A stretch of DNA of 17,899 nucleotides. Source: Candidatus Methanoperedentaceae archaeon. Lineage in GTDB: Archaea; Halobacteriota; Methanosarcinia; Methanosarcinales; Methanoperedenaceae. The position numbers and the translations under genes are program-made. The stretch is taken from the NCBI GenBank assembly GCA_014859785.1, contig JACUTP010000017.1, positions 1-17,899 of the forward strand, read 5' to 3'. A model generated the notes under the pieces. That model was not told the DNA's origin, searched no databases, and worked only from the letters and a program-made list of their open reading frames with translations. Positions 1 to 6,522 of this stretch are shown here, piece by piece; position 1 is the stretch's first letter; every line of letters begins with the position of its first letter.

Positions 1-164
1 AACGACTGGAAATTCCAGGATAATAAAGATTCCAGTTCATCCTTATGTTTTAAGTGAGCATTTCTGGTACAATCATCAATAGCATGTTTAAATTCGGGAA
101 ACTCCTGATAATATTTTGAGTATAAACACTCTTTTCTGACGAACTTCCAGAATCGCTCGATCAG
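1..164 (-). pseudogene. IS630-family transposase, C-terminal remnant (partial)
   Basis: Read on the minus strand, the frame is open from about 191 down to the window edge. From about 164 it encodes a typical IS630 transposase tail: LIERFWKF, then a basic stretch with ECLYSKYY, and close to the end HKDELESLLSWNFQS. LIERFWKF normally contains the last acidic residue of the DDE triad. Upstream of it the expected proline-rich YSPxLN segment is missing and a stop lies at 192-194, so the element is truncated at its 5' side. The true C-terminus should lie only a few codons beyond the window. It sits directly downstream of afpA, so an insertion probably decayed behind that gene. Family assignment rests on motif memory and is fairly secure. 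It is not expected to be active. Confidence 0.8.
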
Positions 165-204
165 GCAGCATACAATCAAACTAACCGCGAGTCAATACCT
201 GCAA

Positions 205-762
205 TCACCCTTTACTTCCGACAAACTCCTCAACAACCCCCCTGACTTCCCCCGGATGCCCCAGGACGGTAATGCCACGCATCTTCCTCAGCTTCTCAAC
301 AGCCTCAATATCAACATCCCGCATCGTAAGCTTAAGCTTCTTCCCGTCAGGCAATTCAGTAACAATATCCCCGGGTTTCTGGTCAGGCGAGAATATATAC
401 ACAGGAACATTCGCTTTCATCGCCTGCGCAACTGCATTTGTCAGCAGCGTATCAGAAATTCCTGTTGAGATTTTAACCGTTGTATTGGAAGTGGCAGGCA
501 TGATAAGCAGTAAATCATATTTTCCGGTCTGTAAATCACCCACAAGGAAAGGAATATTAGGTGACTTTTCAATAACCGTTTTCGGGAAATGTGTTTTTAG
601 CTCACGGAACAGCTTGTACCACTTAACAACCATCTCGCCAGCCCCGGAAAGATAAACATCCACCTTGAGGGCATGTTCCTCAGTAACCTCTTTCATAATC
701 CTGAAACTCTCTGGCAGGTAGTCGCCGCAGCCCGTAATTCCCCATGCGATTCTTATTGTCAT
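205..762 (-). CDS. afpA: Archaeoflavoprotein, AfpA-like (flavoprotein family)
   Basis: This 185-residue soluble protein of the flavoprotein superfamily (PF02441 fold) most resembles the archaeal FMN protein AfpA. The N-terminal IAWGITGCGDYLPES loop and the central PATSNTTVKISTGISDTLLTNA segment match the flavin-binding signature. The C-terminal part contains LPDGKKLKL, also typical of AfpA. It starts at ATG 762, with an AGAGGATGG ribosome binding site just upstream. It lies 20 bases after the stop of the iron-sulfur flavoprotein gene on the same strand, so the two are probably co-transcribed. The same pairing is known in Archaeoglobus, where AfpA was described with ferredoxin as a proposed electron donor. 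The main alternative is the related dihydromethanopterin reductase (DmrB-type) branch, which shares the fold and N-terminus. AfpA is preferred because of the length and the isf neighbour. Its physiological acceptor is unknown. Confidence 0.8.
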   Translation of the reverse strand: MTIRIAWGITGCGDYLPESFRIMKEVTEEHALKVDVYLSGAGEMVVKWYKLFRELKTHFPKTVIEKSPNIPFLVGDLQTGKYDLLLIMPATSNTTVKISTGISDTLLTNAVAQAMKANVPVYIFSPDQKPGDIVTELPDGKKLKLTMRDVDIEAVEKLRKMRGITVLGHPGEVRGVVEEFVGSKG

Positions 763-782
763 AAAATAGCCATCCTCTTATC

Positions 783-1400
783 TCATTCAGTCTTCTTAAG
801 TATTAAAGCAGTTTCCATTAACCTGTCAATGGTTTTTCGCATGCTTTTTAACCCTTCCTTATCATCTTTTGCGCCTTCTGCGCCCCTGTCCTTAGACCAT
901 AACGACCCCCCCAGATTTGCACCGAACGAACCCCCTCCCACAGGTAATGCGAAGTTAATCACGTAAAAATTATGTATTGCCTGGATTGACGGTTCCTGTC
1001 CCCCCACCCTGTCACCGCCAACTGCAATAGCAGCACCGGGTTTGTTTTTAATAAATCCGGGGTTCTGTGCGGCAATTGCCCTGCATCTGTCCATAATCGT
1101 TTTTATCTGGGCGCTTACCATCCCCTGGTACACGGGTGTCCCGATTATGAGCGCATCTGCCCACACAAATTTATCATACACCTCTTTCGTATCGTCATTG
1201 TGGATACATCCTTTTTTCTCACGTATGCAGAAGTCGCAATGGATGCAGAAGTTGAGCTTCTTGCCCTTAACAGAAAAATAATCAGTCTCTGACGGGTATT
1301 TTTCAGAGGCGTACCGAAGCGCTTCCTGTATTATATAATCGGTTGAGCCTGACCTCGGGCTTCCCGAAACCCCGAAAAGTTTTATTTTTTCTTCACCCAC
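783..1400 (-). CDS. isf: Iron-sulfur flavoprotein (Isf), NADPH-dependent FMN reductase fold
   Basis: This 205-residue flavodoxin-like protein binds FMN and a 4Fe-4S cluster. GVSGSPRSGSTDY near the N-terminus is the FMN phosphate loop. The compact cysteine motif C52-x2-C55-x2-C58-x6-C65 is the hallmark of Isf proteins, and GTPVYQGMVSAQIKTIMDRC is the second flavin segment. Isf proteins are homodimers that take electrons from ferredoxin in methanogens; a role in O2/H2O2 reduction has been proposed. I chose the GTG at 1400 because GGTGA lies at 1405-1409, four bases upstream. The longer frame from GTG 1451 adds 17 residues not expected in the family and has no obvious ribosome binding site. It is first in a two-gene unit with afpA. 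An AT-rich region and an inverted repeat lie upstream, shared with the divergent 1526-2040 unit. Confidence 0.85.
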   Translation of the reverse strand: MGEEKIKLFGVSGSPRSGSTDYIIQEALRYASEKYPSETDYFSVKGKKLNFCIHCDFCIREKKGCIHNDDTKEVYDKFVWADALIIGTPVYQGMVSAQIKTIMDRCRAIAAQNPGFIKNKPGAAIAVGGDRVGGQEPSIQAIHNFYVINFALPVGGGSFGANLGGSLWSKDRGAEGAKDDKEGLKSMRKTIDRLMETALILKKTE

Positions 1401-1479
1401 TAAATCACCTTTGTTGATATTCAGCCCGTATTCCCAGATAAGTTTTTGCACATCCGAAAGTGTAGTGTCCTGAAACCAT

Positions 1480-1493
1480 ATTATTTATTATAC
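1480..1493. promoter_or_regulatory. AT-rich TATA-like element between divergent units
   Basis: The run TTATTTATTATAC reads as a TATA-like element on both strands. On the minus strand it could place a start near 1460, giving a leader of about 60 bases before isf. On the plus strand it could place one near 1512, just ahead of the GGAGG site at 1519-1523. No BRE is convincing, so this is a pattern-based guess. Confidence 0.35.
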
Positions 1494-1497
1494 GTGA

Positions 1498-1513
1498 AAC
1501 AATAACTATTGTT
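1498..1513. promoter_or_regulatory. 7-bp inverted repeat, possible operator
   Basis: AACAATA and TATTGTT are perfect complements separated by two bases. The site lies between the divergent isf-afpA and 1526-2040 units, beside the TATA-like element and where a plus-strand transcript would begin. That is a natural spot for a dimeric repressor. No regulator gene is in the window to assign it to. Confidence 0.35.
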
Positions 1514-1525
1514 AAGGCGGAGGTT

Positions 1526-1645
1526 ATGAAAATGGATTATTCCAGAGAAACAAGCCTTAATGTGAAAAAAAGCTATTTTAAAATTACACGAAAAAGATTA
1601 AGTCACAGGTTAAACAATGTTAACATAATATGGGGTGATAAGTAA
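1526..1645 (+). CDS. Possible small ORF, 39 residues, basic, unknown function
   Basis: An ATG at 1526 follows GGAGG (1519-1523) and opens 39 codons with no internal stop. The stop TAA (1643-1645) overlaps the ATG of the next gene as TAATG, the arrangement of translationally coupled genes. The product is rich in Lys and Arg and has no membrane segment or cysteines. It begins MKMDYSRETSLNV, loosely like the N-terminus of DUF302 proteins, so it could be a degraded DUF302 gene. Against a real gene, a TATA-like TATTTTAAAATTA (1574-1586) lies inside it and could drive the downstream gene alone, leaving this as 5' leader. I do not recognise a function. Confidence 0.4.
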   Translation: MKMDYSRETSLNVKKSYFKITRKRLSHRLNNVNIIWGDK

Positions 1646-2040
1646 TGGAACACAAAAAAATTATTGAGAAAATCGACAGCAAAATGGGCTTCACGCCTGA
1701 AATCATGAATCTGATGGGTGATATGAACCCTGAACTTTTTGCACATTACAAGAAATGTGAAGAAGACATCCAGGAAGACGGGGCGCTTTCCGCAAAGGTG
1801 AAAGTGCTGATGGGACTGGCGGTCGTGGCATCCCAGAGATGCGAGCCATGCTGCGAATCCCAGATGAGAAGCGCCCTTCATCACGGCGCAACACGGGAAG
1901 AGGTCATGGAAACAATGAATGTTGTATTCATTACCTCTGGTGCGCCAGGTGTCGCTGCTTGCAGGAAAGCCCTGAAACTTATTGAAGGCAAGGATGAACC
2001 TGGTGGTGTACATGGTTGTGTACCCCATAGAAGACAATGA
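1645..2040 (+). CDS. Carboxymuconolactone decarboxylase / AhpD-like protein
   Basis: This 131-residue helical protein belongs to the carboxymuconolactone decarboxylase family (PF02627), whose AhpD-type members use a CxxC pair for thiol-disulfide or peroxide chemistry. The motif SQRCEPCCESQMRSALHHGAT places the redox pair at C66 and C69. The usual fold residues follow, ending SGAPGVAACRKALKLIEG. The histidine four residues after the second cysteine in AhpD (CxxCxxxH) is Gln73 here, so proton relay may differ or use His79/His80. A short tail with a further Cys and His ends the protein. GGTGAT at 1633-1638 gives a well spaced ribosome binding site for ATG 1645. It lies 60 bases upstream of mcrC, behind a separate promoter. 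Probably a redox or peroxide-defence thiol protein; substrate unknown. Confidence 0.8.
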   Translation: MEHKKIIEKIDSKMGFTPEIMNLMGDMNPELFAHYKKCEEDIQEDGALSAKVKVLMGLAVVASQRCEPCCESQMRSALHHGATREEVMETMNVVFITSGAPGVAACRKALKLIEGKDEPGGVHGCVPHRRQ

Positions 2041-2048
2041 AGTAAGGA

Positions 2049-2056
2049 TTTAAATA
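2049..2056 (+). promoter_or_regulatory. TATA box for the mcrC-por operon
   Basis: TTTAAATA preceded by purine-rich AAGGA fits an archaeal BRE/TATA pair. A start about 26 bases downstream gives a leader of roughly 20 bases before ATG 2101. A second TATA-like TTTATACTA at 2071-2079 would instead give a nearly leaderless transcript, which would suit the lack of a good ribosome binding site before mcrC. Confidence 0.5.
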
Positions 2057-2100
2057 CCCTGCACTAATAATTTATACTATACAACAATAAAGAAAGAAGC

Positions 2101-2778
2101 ATGTTTGGAAGAGATACACAACTGGTGGATTGCAGGGAAGCCATGGGACTTGGTCGCGGCGGAGGTATAGCCCAGCGTGGAACAATATCTGAAGCAGCAA
2201 GACCTGATGTAGTAGCCATTGCAATGACACCGGGGCGGCGGCATATAACAAAACCTGTATGTGAAATAACATACGGGCTTCGCAGGGAAGGTGTACAGGT
2301 AAGTGTGCTTGTGCTGGAAGCTGGTGCCGGAATTCCCATGGATGAAACCGGGTCATCGACCTCGTCAAAAGGCTATGGACCCAAGTTCGGTATAACCGCA
2401 AAGGAAATTGACCAGATTGCAAGGCACAAGATAGTGTTGATACATATGGGGAATATCAATTCACATGTTGTCTCGAAAACCAAGAAAATCCTGAAATATG
2501 TGGATATTCCCGCGGTTATTGCCTGTGAATATCCCCTTGATTTTGAAGATTTTGCAAAAGAAGGGATCAGGACAAAAAATATCATGCCGAAAAACCCGGA
2601 AACAGAAGGCACTGTTATGGCTATTGTAAGCGGTATTACAAGAGGTGAAACATGTTCCAGGAGTGTCATCAACGAACTTGTCAAGGCAATACGCGAAATA
2701 CTGGCGCAGGATATTGAACAGACACATACTATTAGAAGTGATTTGCTCATACAGGAAGGACTGCTGGCAGAAGAATAA
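2101..2778 (+). CDS. mcrC: Methyl-coenzyme M reductase operon protein C (McrC)
   Basis: This 225-residue protein is a clear McrC homologue. Diagnostic segments are TQLVDCREAMGLGRGGGIAQ at residues 6-25, the block GRRHITKPVCEITYGLRREG at 45-64, the stretch EYPLDFEDFAKEGI and the closing SGITRGETC. McrC is not a structural subunit. In methanogens it has been found in component A3a of the ATP-dependent machinery that reductively activates the nickel F430 site of methyl-coenzyme M reductase. It is usually encoded within the mcr cluster, but no mcrBDGA genes are here. Instead it leads an operon with zinc proteins, pyruvate oxidoreductase and thiol-redox enzymes. The C-terminus runs about 15-20 residues beyond the McrC proteins I recall. 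It starts at ATG 2101 with only a weak purine-rich site upstream. Cys11 and Cys54 are conserved in the family. Confidence 0.92.
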   Translation: MFGRDTQLVDCREAMGLGRGGGIAQRGTISEAARPDVVAIAMTPGRRHITKPVCEITYGLRREGVQVSVLVLEAGAGIPMDETGSSTSSKGYGPKFGITAKEIDQIARHKIVLIHMGNINSHVVSKTKKILKYVDIPAVIACEYPLDFEDFAKEGIRTKNIMPKNPETEGTVMAIVSGITRGETCSRSVINELVKAIREILAQDIEQTHTIRSDLLIQEGLLAEE

Positions 2779-2795
2779 TAAGGAGAGTGAATGAT

Positions 2796-3008
2796 TTGAA
2801 ATGTTATATGTGCGCAAAAATGGGAAAAGACGAGGATGCCGTAGCCATATGTATTGTTTGCGGCATGGGGATATGCATGGAACATGCAATCAGGGAAGAA
2901 ACTCCGGTATGGAAAGGAGATTACCCAATAAGGCTTGAAAAGGATATCGAGCAACTAAAACGTATATTGTGCCCGCCATGCCATGAATCTTTGAAGGAGA
3001 ACTGGTGA
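2796..3008 (+). CDS. DUF2180-type small zinc-binding protein, copy 1
   Basis: A small, Cys-rich cytosolic protein of about 70 residues. It has CxxC at the N-terminus, then CIVCGMGICMEH and a C-terminal CPPC, a pattern able to hold one or two zinc ions like a B-box or zinc ribbon. This matches DUF2180, a family I associate with methanogen-type archaea; no function is known. I placed the start at TTG 2796 because GGAGAGTGA (2782-2790) is well spaced for it and the product then aligns with the neighbouring copy (MLKCYQC). A GTG at 2787 in the same frame would add three residues but overlaps the ribosome binding site. It lies 17 bases after mcrC and 4 bases before copy 2, certainly in one transcript. 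Confidence 0.8.
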   Translation: MKCYMCAKMGKDEDAVAICIVCGMGICMEHAIREETPVWKGDYPIRLEKDIEQLKRILCPPCHESLKENW

Positions 3009-3012
3009 TACC

Positions 3013-3234
3013 ATGTTGAAATGCTACCAATGTGCTGAAGAAGGAAAGAATGAAGAGGCGGTTGCCGCATGTATCATGTGCGGTATGGGGTTGTGTATGG
3101 AACATGCTATCAGGGCGGATCTCCCGATATGGGAAGGAGGGTATCCCGCACCGGTCAGGATTTTGAAGAAAGGTCTTCCAAGGTTCCTCTGCAGTTATTG
3201 CAGGGATATCCTGTTCCCTGGTGCCTGCGAGTAA
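3013..3234 (+). CDS. DUF2180-type small zinc-binding protein, copy 2
   Basis: A tandem paralogue of the preceding gene, 73 residues, starting ATG at 3013. It keeps the same skeleton: CYQC, CIMCGMGLCMEH, and a C-terminal CSYC. The shared block CMEHAIR and the following W-x-G-x-YP show that the two arose by duplication. The C-terminal thirds differ: this copy has a basic LKKGLPR segment and an extra final cysteine (GACE), so the two may have separate partners. It ends six bases before the GTG start of porGD. Probable zinc-dependent adaptor or redox-sensitive protein of the McrC-Por operon. Function unknown. Confidence 0.8.
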   Translation: MLKCYQCAEEGKNEEAVAACIMCGMGLCMEHAIRADLPIWEGGYPAPVRILKKGLPRFLCSYCRDILFPGACE

Positions 3235-3240
3235 TCGGGG

Positions 3241-4146
3241 GTGCGCTTGTTCGAGGTGCGCTTCCACGGGAGGGGTGGACAGGGAGCAGTCATGGCAGCC
3301 CAGACCCTTGCGGAAGCTGCTGTCATTGAAGGGAATTATTCCGTAGCTTTCCCTTTTTTCGGGGCGGAAAGACGCGGCGCACCGGTTCTTGCCTTTACAA
3401 GGATAGATTCGGGAAAGATTTACAGCAAAACGCAGGTTTATTATCCCGACTGTGTGGTGGTGCTTGACGATTCACTGCTGGACACCATTGATGTGGTATC
3501 AGGATTAAAACCTGAAGGTTTTGTTGTAATTAATTCAAAAGATGTTCCGGAAGATATTGACCTTGGCATGGAGGTTCAAACAGGAGCTGTGGATGCGACC
3601 TCTGTTGCCCTTGAAATCCTGAAGGCGCCTATAACAAATACTGCCATACTTGGCGCTTTTGCGAAGGTCACGGGAATTGTCAGCATAGGCTCAATTGAAG
3701 AAGCCATTAAAAGAAGGTTTGGTGAGAAACTCGGTGAAAAAATAGGTGAACGAAACGCCCTGGCGGCACGCACTGCTTATGGGAGGGTTGTTTCAGGCAA
3801 AAGCATGGGTGTTAAACGTCTTGAGGTAAAAAAGCAGTGGCTTCCGAGGTACCAGGAAATTCCTGTGGGCGGTGCGCTTGTTAAGGGCAAAACCAGTGCA
3901 GGACTTATCGGGCCAGGGAGTTTTATCGAGAACAAGGTAAGCGGGTGGGCAACATTCCGTCCTGTCCGTGACAGGGAAAAATGCACCATGTGTCTTTTAT
4001 GCTGGTTATACTGTCCGGAAGGCACCATTATTCGTATCTCTGATAAGGGCGACCTCATGACAAATTACGATTACTGCAAAGGCTGCGGCATCTGTGCCAA
4101 CGAATGTCCGGTTGATGCAATTAAAATGGTGAGGGCGAGAGTATGA
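3241..4146 (+). CDS. porG: Pyruvate:ferredoxin oxidoreductase, fused gamma-delta subunit
   Basis: This 301-residue protein joins two subunits that are separate in many archaea. Residues 1-185 are the gamma subunit (RFHGRGGQGAVMAA at 7-20, then FFGAERRGAP). Residues 190-301 are the delta ferredoxin subunit. Two 4Fe-4S motifs are visible: C248, C251, C254, C258 and C279, C282, C285, C289. The delta part carries electrons from the thiamine active site to external ferredoxin. An in-frame Met189 just before KRLEVKKQWLPRYQEIP probably marks the old porD start. I keep GTG 3241. TTG 3247 is also plausible, because GGGGGTG lies just before it and the product then matches the usual N-terminal length. 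It overlaps porA by ATGA. Other 2-oxoacid oxidoreductases share this architecture; pyruvate is favoured by overall resemblance. Confidence 0.88.
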   Translation: MRLFEVRFHGRGGQGAVMAAQTLAEAAVIEGNYSVAFPFFGAERRGAPVLAFTRIDSGKIYSKTQVYYPDCVVVLDDSLLDTIDVVSGLKPEGFVVINSKDVPEDIDLGMEVQTGAVDATSVALEILKAPITNTAILGAFAKVTGIVSIGSIEEAIKRRFGEKLGEKIGERNALAARTAYGRVVSGKSMGVKRLEVKKQWLPRYQEIPVGGALVKGKTSAGLIGPGSFIENKVSGWATFRPVRDREKCTMCLLCWLYCPEGTIIRISDKGDLMTNYDYCKGCGICANECPVDAIKMVRARV

Positions 4147-5315
4147 AACGGGTAATTACTGGCGACCATGCAGTTGCAATAGGTGCAAAACTTTGCCGCG
4201 TTGAAGTTGTACCCGCGTATCCAATTACTCCCCAGACACTAATTATCGAGCATATTGCCGAGTTTATTAACGATGGTGAGATGGATGCCAAATTCATGAC
4301 AATGGAATCAGAGCACAGTGTAATGAGTGCAGCAGCCGGTGCTTCAGCAGCAGGAGCCAGGACGTTTACAGCCACTGCTTCACAGGGACTTGCGTACATG
4401 CACGAGATGGTTTATGCAACAGCGCCACTACGGCTTCCTGTAGTGATGGCTAATGTAAACCGTTCCCTGTCCACGCCGCCTGGTATCTGGATTGAGTACA
4501 ATGATTCAATGGGTGAGCGGGATTCGGGATGGCTTCAGGTATATGTGGAGGATAACCAGGAGGCACTGGATATGATAATCCAGTCATACAGGATAGCAGA
4601 AGATAAACGCGTCCTTCTTCCCATAATGCCATGTCTTGACGGTTTCGTGCTCTCGCATACGGTTGAACCGGTTGAAGTGCCTGATTCGTCAGAAGTTGAT
4701 TCCTTCCTCCCGCCTTATGAACCAGATGTTTTCCTTGACCCGGAAAATCCTGCATTGATGGGGATGTTAATGCCACCCCAGTATTTTATGGAAATGCGAC
4801 GGCAGACTGATAAAGCAGTTGAATCTGCAAAAGAGGTCACCGGAGAGGTAAACCGCGAATTCGCAAAAGTCTTTGGCAGGGACTACGGGGGACTGGTTGA
4901 TACGTATATGATGGAAGATGCCGAAATCGCCCTTATTACCATAGGCACTGTTACAAGCACAGCCCGCAAGGTTGTGGATGATATGAGGCGTGCTGGCAAA
5001 AAAGTTGGTATTGTGAAACTCCGGTTTTTCCGCCCCTTCCCTGCTGATGAATTAAGAAGTGCACTTTCGGGCATGGGTGCTGTTGGTGTTGTTGACCGCT
5101 CAATCTCATACAATGGCGGTGGTCCGGTATTTGGCGAGGTTCGCTCGGCGCTTTACGGGATGACCATGCCTGTAATCAACCACCTTGCAGGTATAGGGGG
5201 GCGGGATGTAACCGAAAAACTTATCGCAACAATGTTCGAATTAACGTTAAAAGCTGCAAACGGTGAGAGCGTAAAACCTGTTATCTGGCATGAAACAAGG
5301 GGTGAATCATTATGA
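4143..5315 (+). CDS. porA: Pyruvate:ferredoxin oxidoreductase alpha subunit
   Basis: 390 residues, normal length for an archaeal PorA. With PorB it forms the thiamine pyrophosphate catalytic core that splits pyruvate plus CoA to acetyl-CoA, CO2 and reduced ferredoxin; in autotrophs or methane oxidisers it can run as pyruvate synthase. The N-terminal AYPITPQT (residues 25-32) and MESEHSVMSAAAGASAAGAR (54-73) form the pyrimidine-binding domain, and ATASQGLAYMHEM is the conserved loop following it. The C-terminal transketolase-like domain carries IGTVTSTAR and GGGPVFGEV. Its ATG overlaps the stop of porGD (ATGA at 4143-4146), and its own stop overlaps porB in the same way, which should keep the subunits at equal dose. 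Pyruvate rather than another 2-oxoacid is inferred from family resemblance. Confidence 0.9.
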   Translation: MKRVITGDHAVAIGAKLCRVEVVPAYPITPQTLIIEHIAEFINDGEMDAKFMTMESEHSVMSAAAGASAAGARTFTATASQGLAYMHEMVYATAPLRLPVVMANVNRSLSTPPGIWIEYNDSMGERDSGWLQVYVEDNQEALDMIIQSYRIAEDKRVLLPIMPCLDGFVLSHTVEPVEVPDSSEVDSFLPPYEPDVFLDPENPALMGMLMPPQYFMEMRRQTDKAVESAKEVTGEVNREFAKVFGRDYGGLVDTYMMEDAEIALITIGTVTSTARKVVDDMRRAGKKVGIVKLRFFRPFPADELRSALSGMGAVGVVDRSISYNGGGPVFGEVRSALYGMTMPVINHLAGIGGRDVTEKLIATMFELTLKAANGESVKPVIWHETRGESL

Positions 5316-6271
5316 GATTAAAAGACCTGCCTGATGAGAACCTGTTCACGCAGGGACACACTGCGTGTCCTGGCTGCGGGGTTGCCATGTCTATCCGCAA
5401 CACTATCAGGATACTGGGGAAAGATACGGTCGTGTATGTACCTGCAAGCTGTGCTGTGGTGTTCGGTACGACATTTCCACATGCTGCGTGGAAGGTGCCT
5501 TTTTTCCATACTGCTTTTGAGAATACAGGAGCCTCTATAGCAGGCATTAAAGCTGCTTTTGAGATAAAGGGAAAGGATGTTATTGTAATAGGTTTTGCAG
5601 GTGACGGCGGGACGTATGATATTGGTTTGCAGAGCATGTCAGGAGCGGCTGAGCGCAACGATGATGTGCTGTATATCTGCCTTGATAACGAGGCTTACAT
5701 GAATACAGGAATCCAGAGGAGCGGAGGCACGCCATTCGGGGCATGGACAACGACAACGCCGGTGGGTACGAAAATACAGGGAAACAGGACATTTAAGAAA
5801 AACCTTGCTGAAATCGTTACTGCCCATGAAATTCCCTATTTTGCCACGCTTTCAATAGGGCACCCTCTTGATTTTATCAGGAAAGTCGAGAAAGCGAAGA
5901 ATATCAAAGGTTTCCGGTTCCTCCACATGTTCACACCATGCATCCCTGGCTGGAAAATGGACCCTGCCAAAACCGTGGAAGTGACAAAACTTGCAGTCCA
6001 TAGCGGGATGTGGACACTTTTTGAGGTTGAGAACGGAGAAAAAAAGATTACCTACAAACCTTCAAGAATGAAACGGGTGAAAGATTACCTGATGATGCAG
6101 GGAAGGTTCAGGCACATGACTGAAGAAGATATAAAGACGCTGCAGATGTGGGTGTGCAGTAAATGGAACCTGCATTATAACGAGGAAGGTTCACCTGATG
6201 TATGCGAGGTTGAACCGCCTGAGGAGCACCATGGTGTTACAGAGGAGCACAGGGAGATGTACGGACCATGA
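5312..6271 (+). CDS. porB: Pyruvate:ferredoxin oxidoreductase beta subunit
   Basis: 319 residues. It holds thiamine pyrophosphate and the proximal 4Fe-4S cluster. The cluster ligands are visible as C19 and C22 (ACPGCG), C47 (PASCAVVFG) and C210 (TPCIPGW). The thiamine/Mg motif starts GDGGTYDIG at 98-106 and closes with LDNEAYMNTG at 124-133, the classical GDG...N spacing. YMNTGIQRSGGTP is typical of pyruvate-type beta subunits. It overlaps porA upstream and the glutaredoxin gene downstream, each by ATGA. The 30-residue C-terminal tail is acidic and His-rich (PPEEHHGVTEEH) and looks unstructured, possibly a docking tail. All catalytic residues I can check are present, so the enzyme should be active. 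As a ferredoxin-linked enzyme it is oxygen sensitive. Confidence 0.92.
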   Translation: MRLKDLPDENLFTQGHTACPGCGVAMSIRNTIRILGKDTVVYVPASCAVVFGTTFPHAAWKVPFFHTAFENTGASIAGIKAAFEIKGKDVIVIGFAGDGGTYDIGLQSMSGAAERNDDVLYICLDNEAYMNTGIQRSGGTPFGAWTTTTPVGTKIQGNRTFKKNLAEIVTAHEIPYFATLSIGHPLDFIRKVEKAKNIKGFRFLHMFTPCIPGWKMDPAKTVEVTKLAVHSGMWTLFEVENGEKKITYKPSRMKRVKDYLMMQGRFRHMTEEDIKTLQMWVCSKWNLHYNEEGSPDVCEVEPPEEHHGVTEEHREMYGP

Positions 6272-6522
6272 ATAAAACAAGACCAAGACTTTACACGCTA
6301 ACAACCTGTCTTCACTGCAAGGCGACCAAGAATTTCCTGAAGAAACACGGTATCGAGTTTGATTATGTGGATGTGGATACACTGACTGGAACTGAAAGGG
6401 AGGAAATAATTTCCGAGATTATGGAACTGACAGGGACACGCAGGTTCCCGACTATAATTATAGGTGAAAGGGTGATTATAGGGTTCCGTGAGGATGAACT
6501 GAGGGAGGCACTGGACCTATGA
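6268..6522 (+). CDS. Glutaredoxin-like thiol-disulfide protein
   Basis: This 84-residue single-domain thioredoxin-fold protein carries a CLHC active site (C14, C17) after the first strand, the glutaredoxin-type HGIEFDYVDVD, the cis-proline loop RRFPTIII (P61) and a closing IGF before the last helix. It resembles small archaeal and bacterial glutaredoxins (NrdH/MtGrx-type) that accept electrons from reductases other than glutathione. Its ATG overlaps porB and its stop overlaps the ferredoxin:disulfide reductase gene, each by ATGA. That position suggests it is the thiol partner of the enzyme encoded next, carrying electrons that begin with ferredoxin. Archaea of this group generally lack glutathione, so coenzyme M/B disulfides or protein disulfides are more likely targets. 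The substrate cannot be read from sequence. Confidence 0.85.
   Translation: MNKTRPRLYTLTTCLHCKATKNFLKKHGIEFDYVDVDTLTGTEREEIISEIMELTGTRRFPTIIIGERVIIGFREDELREALDL

Noticed and set aside
2373..2954. 193-codon minus-strand open frame across mcrC and the first zinc protein
   Set aside because: It crosses two strongly conserved genes on the other strand, and its text looks like a reverse-strand artefact.
3241..6271. Assignment as 2-oxoglutarate, 2-oxoisovalerate or indolepyruvate oxidoreductase
   Set aside because: Subunit pattern (gamma, delta, alpha, beta), the four-Cys beta subunit and its YMNTGIQRSGGTP segment favour the pyruvate enzyme. Substrate is still not proven by sequence.
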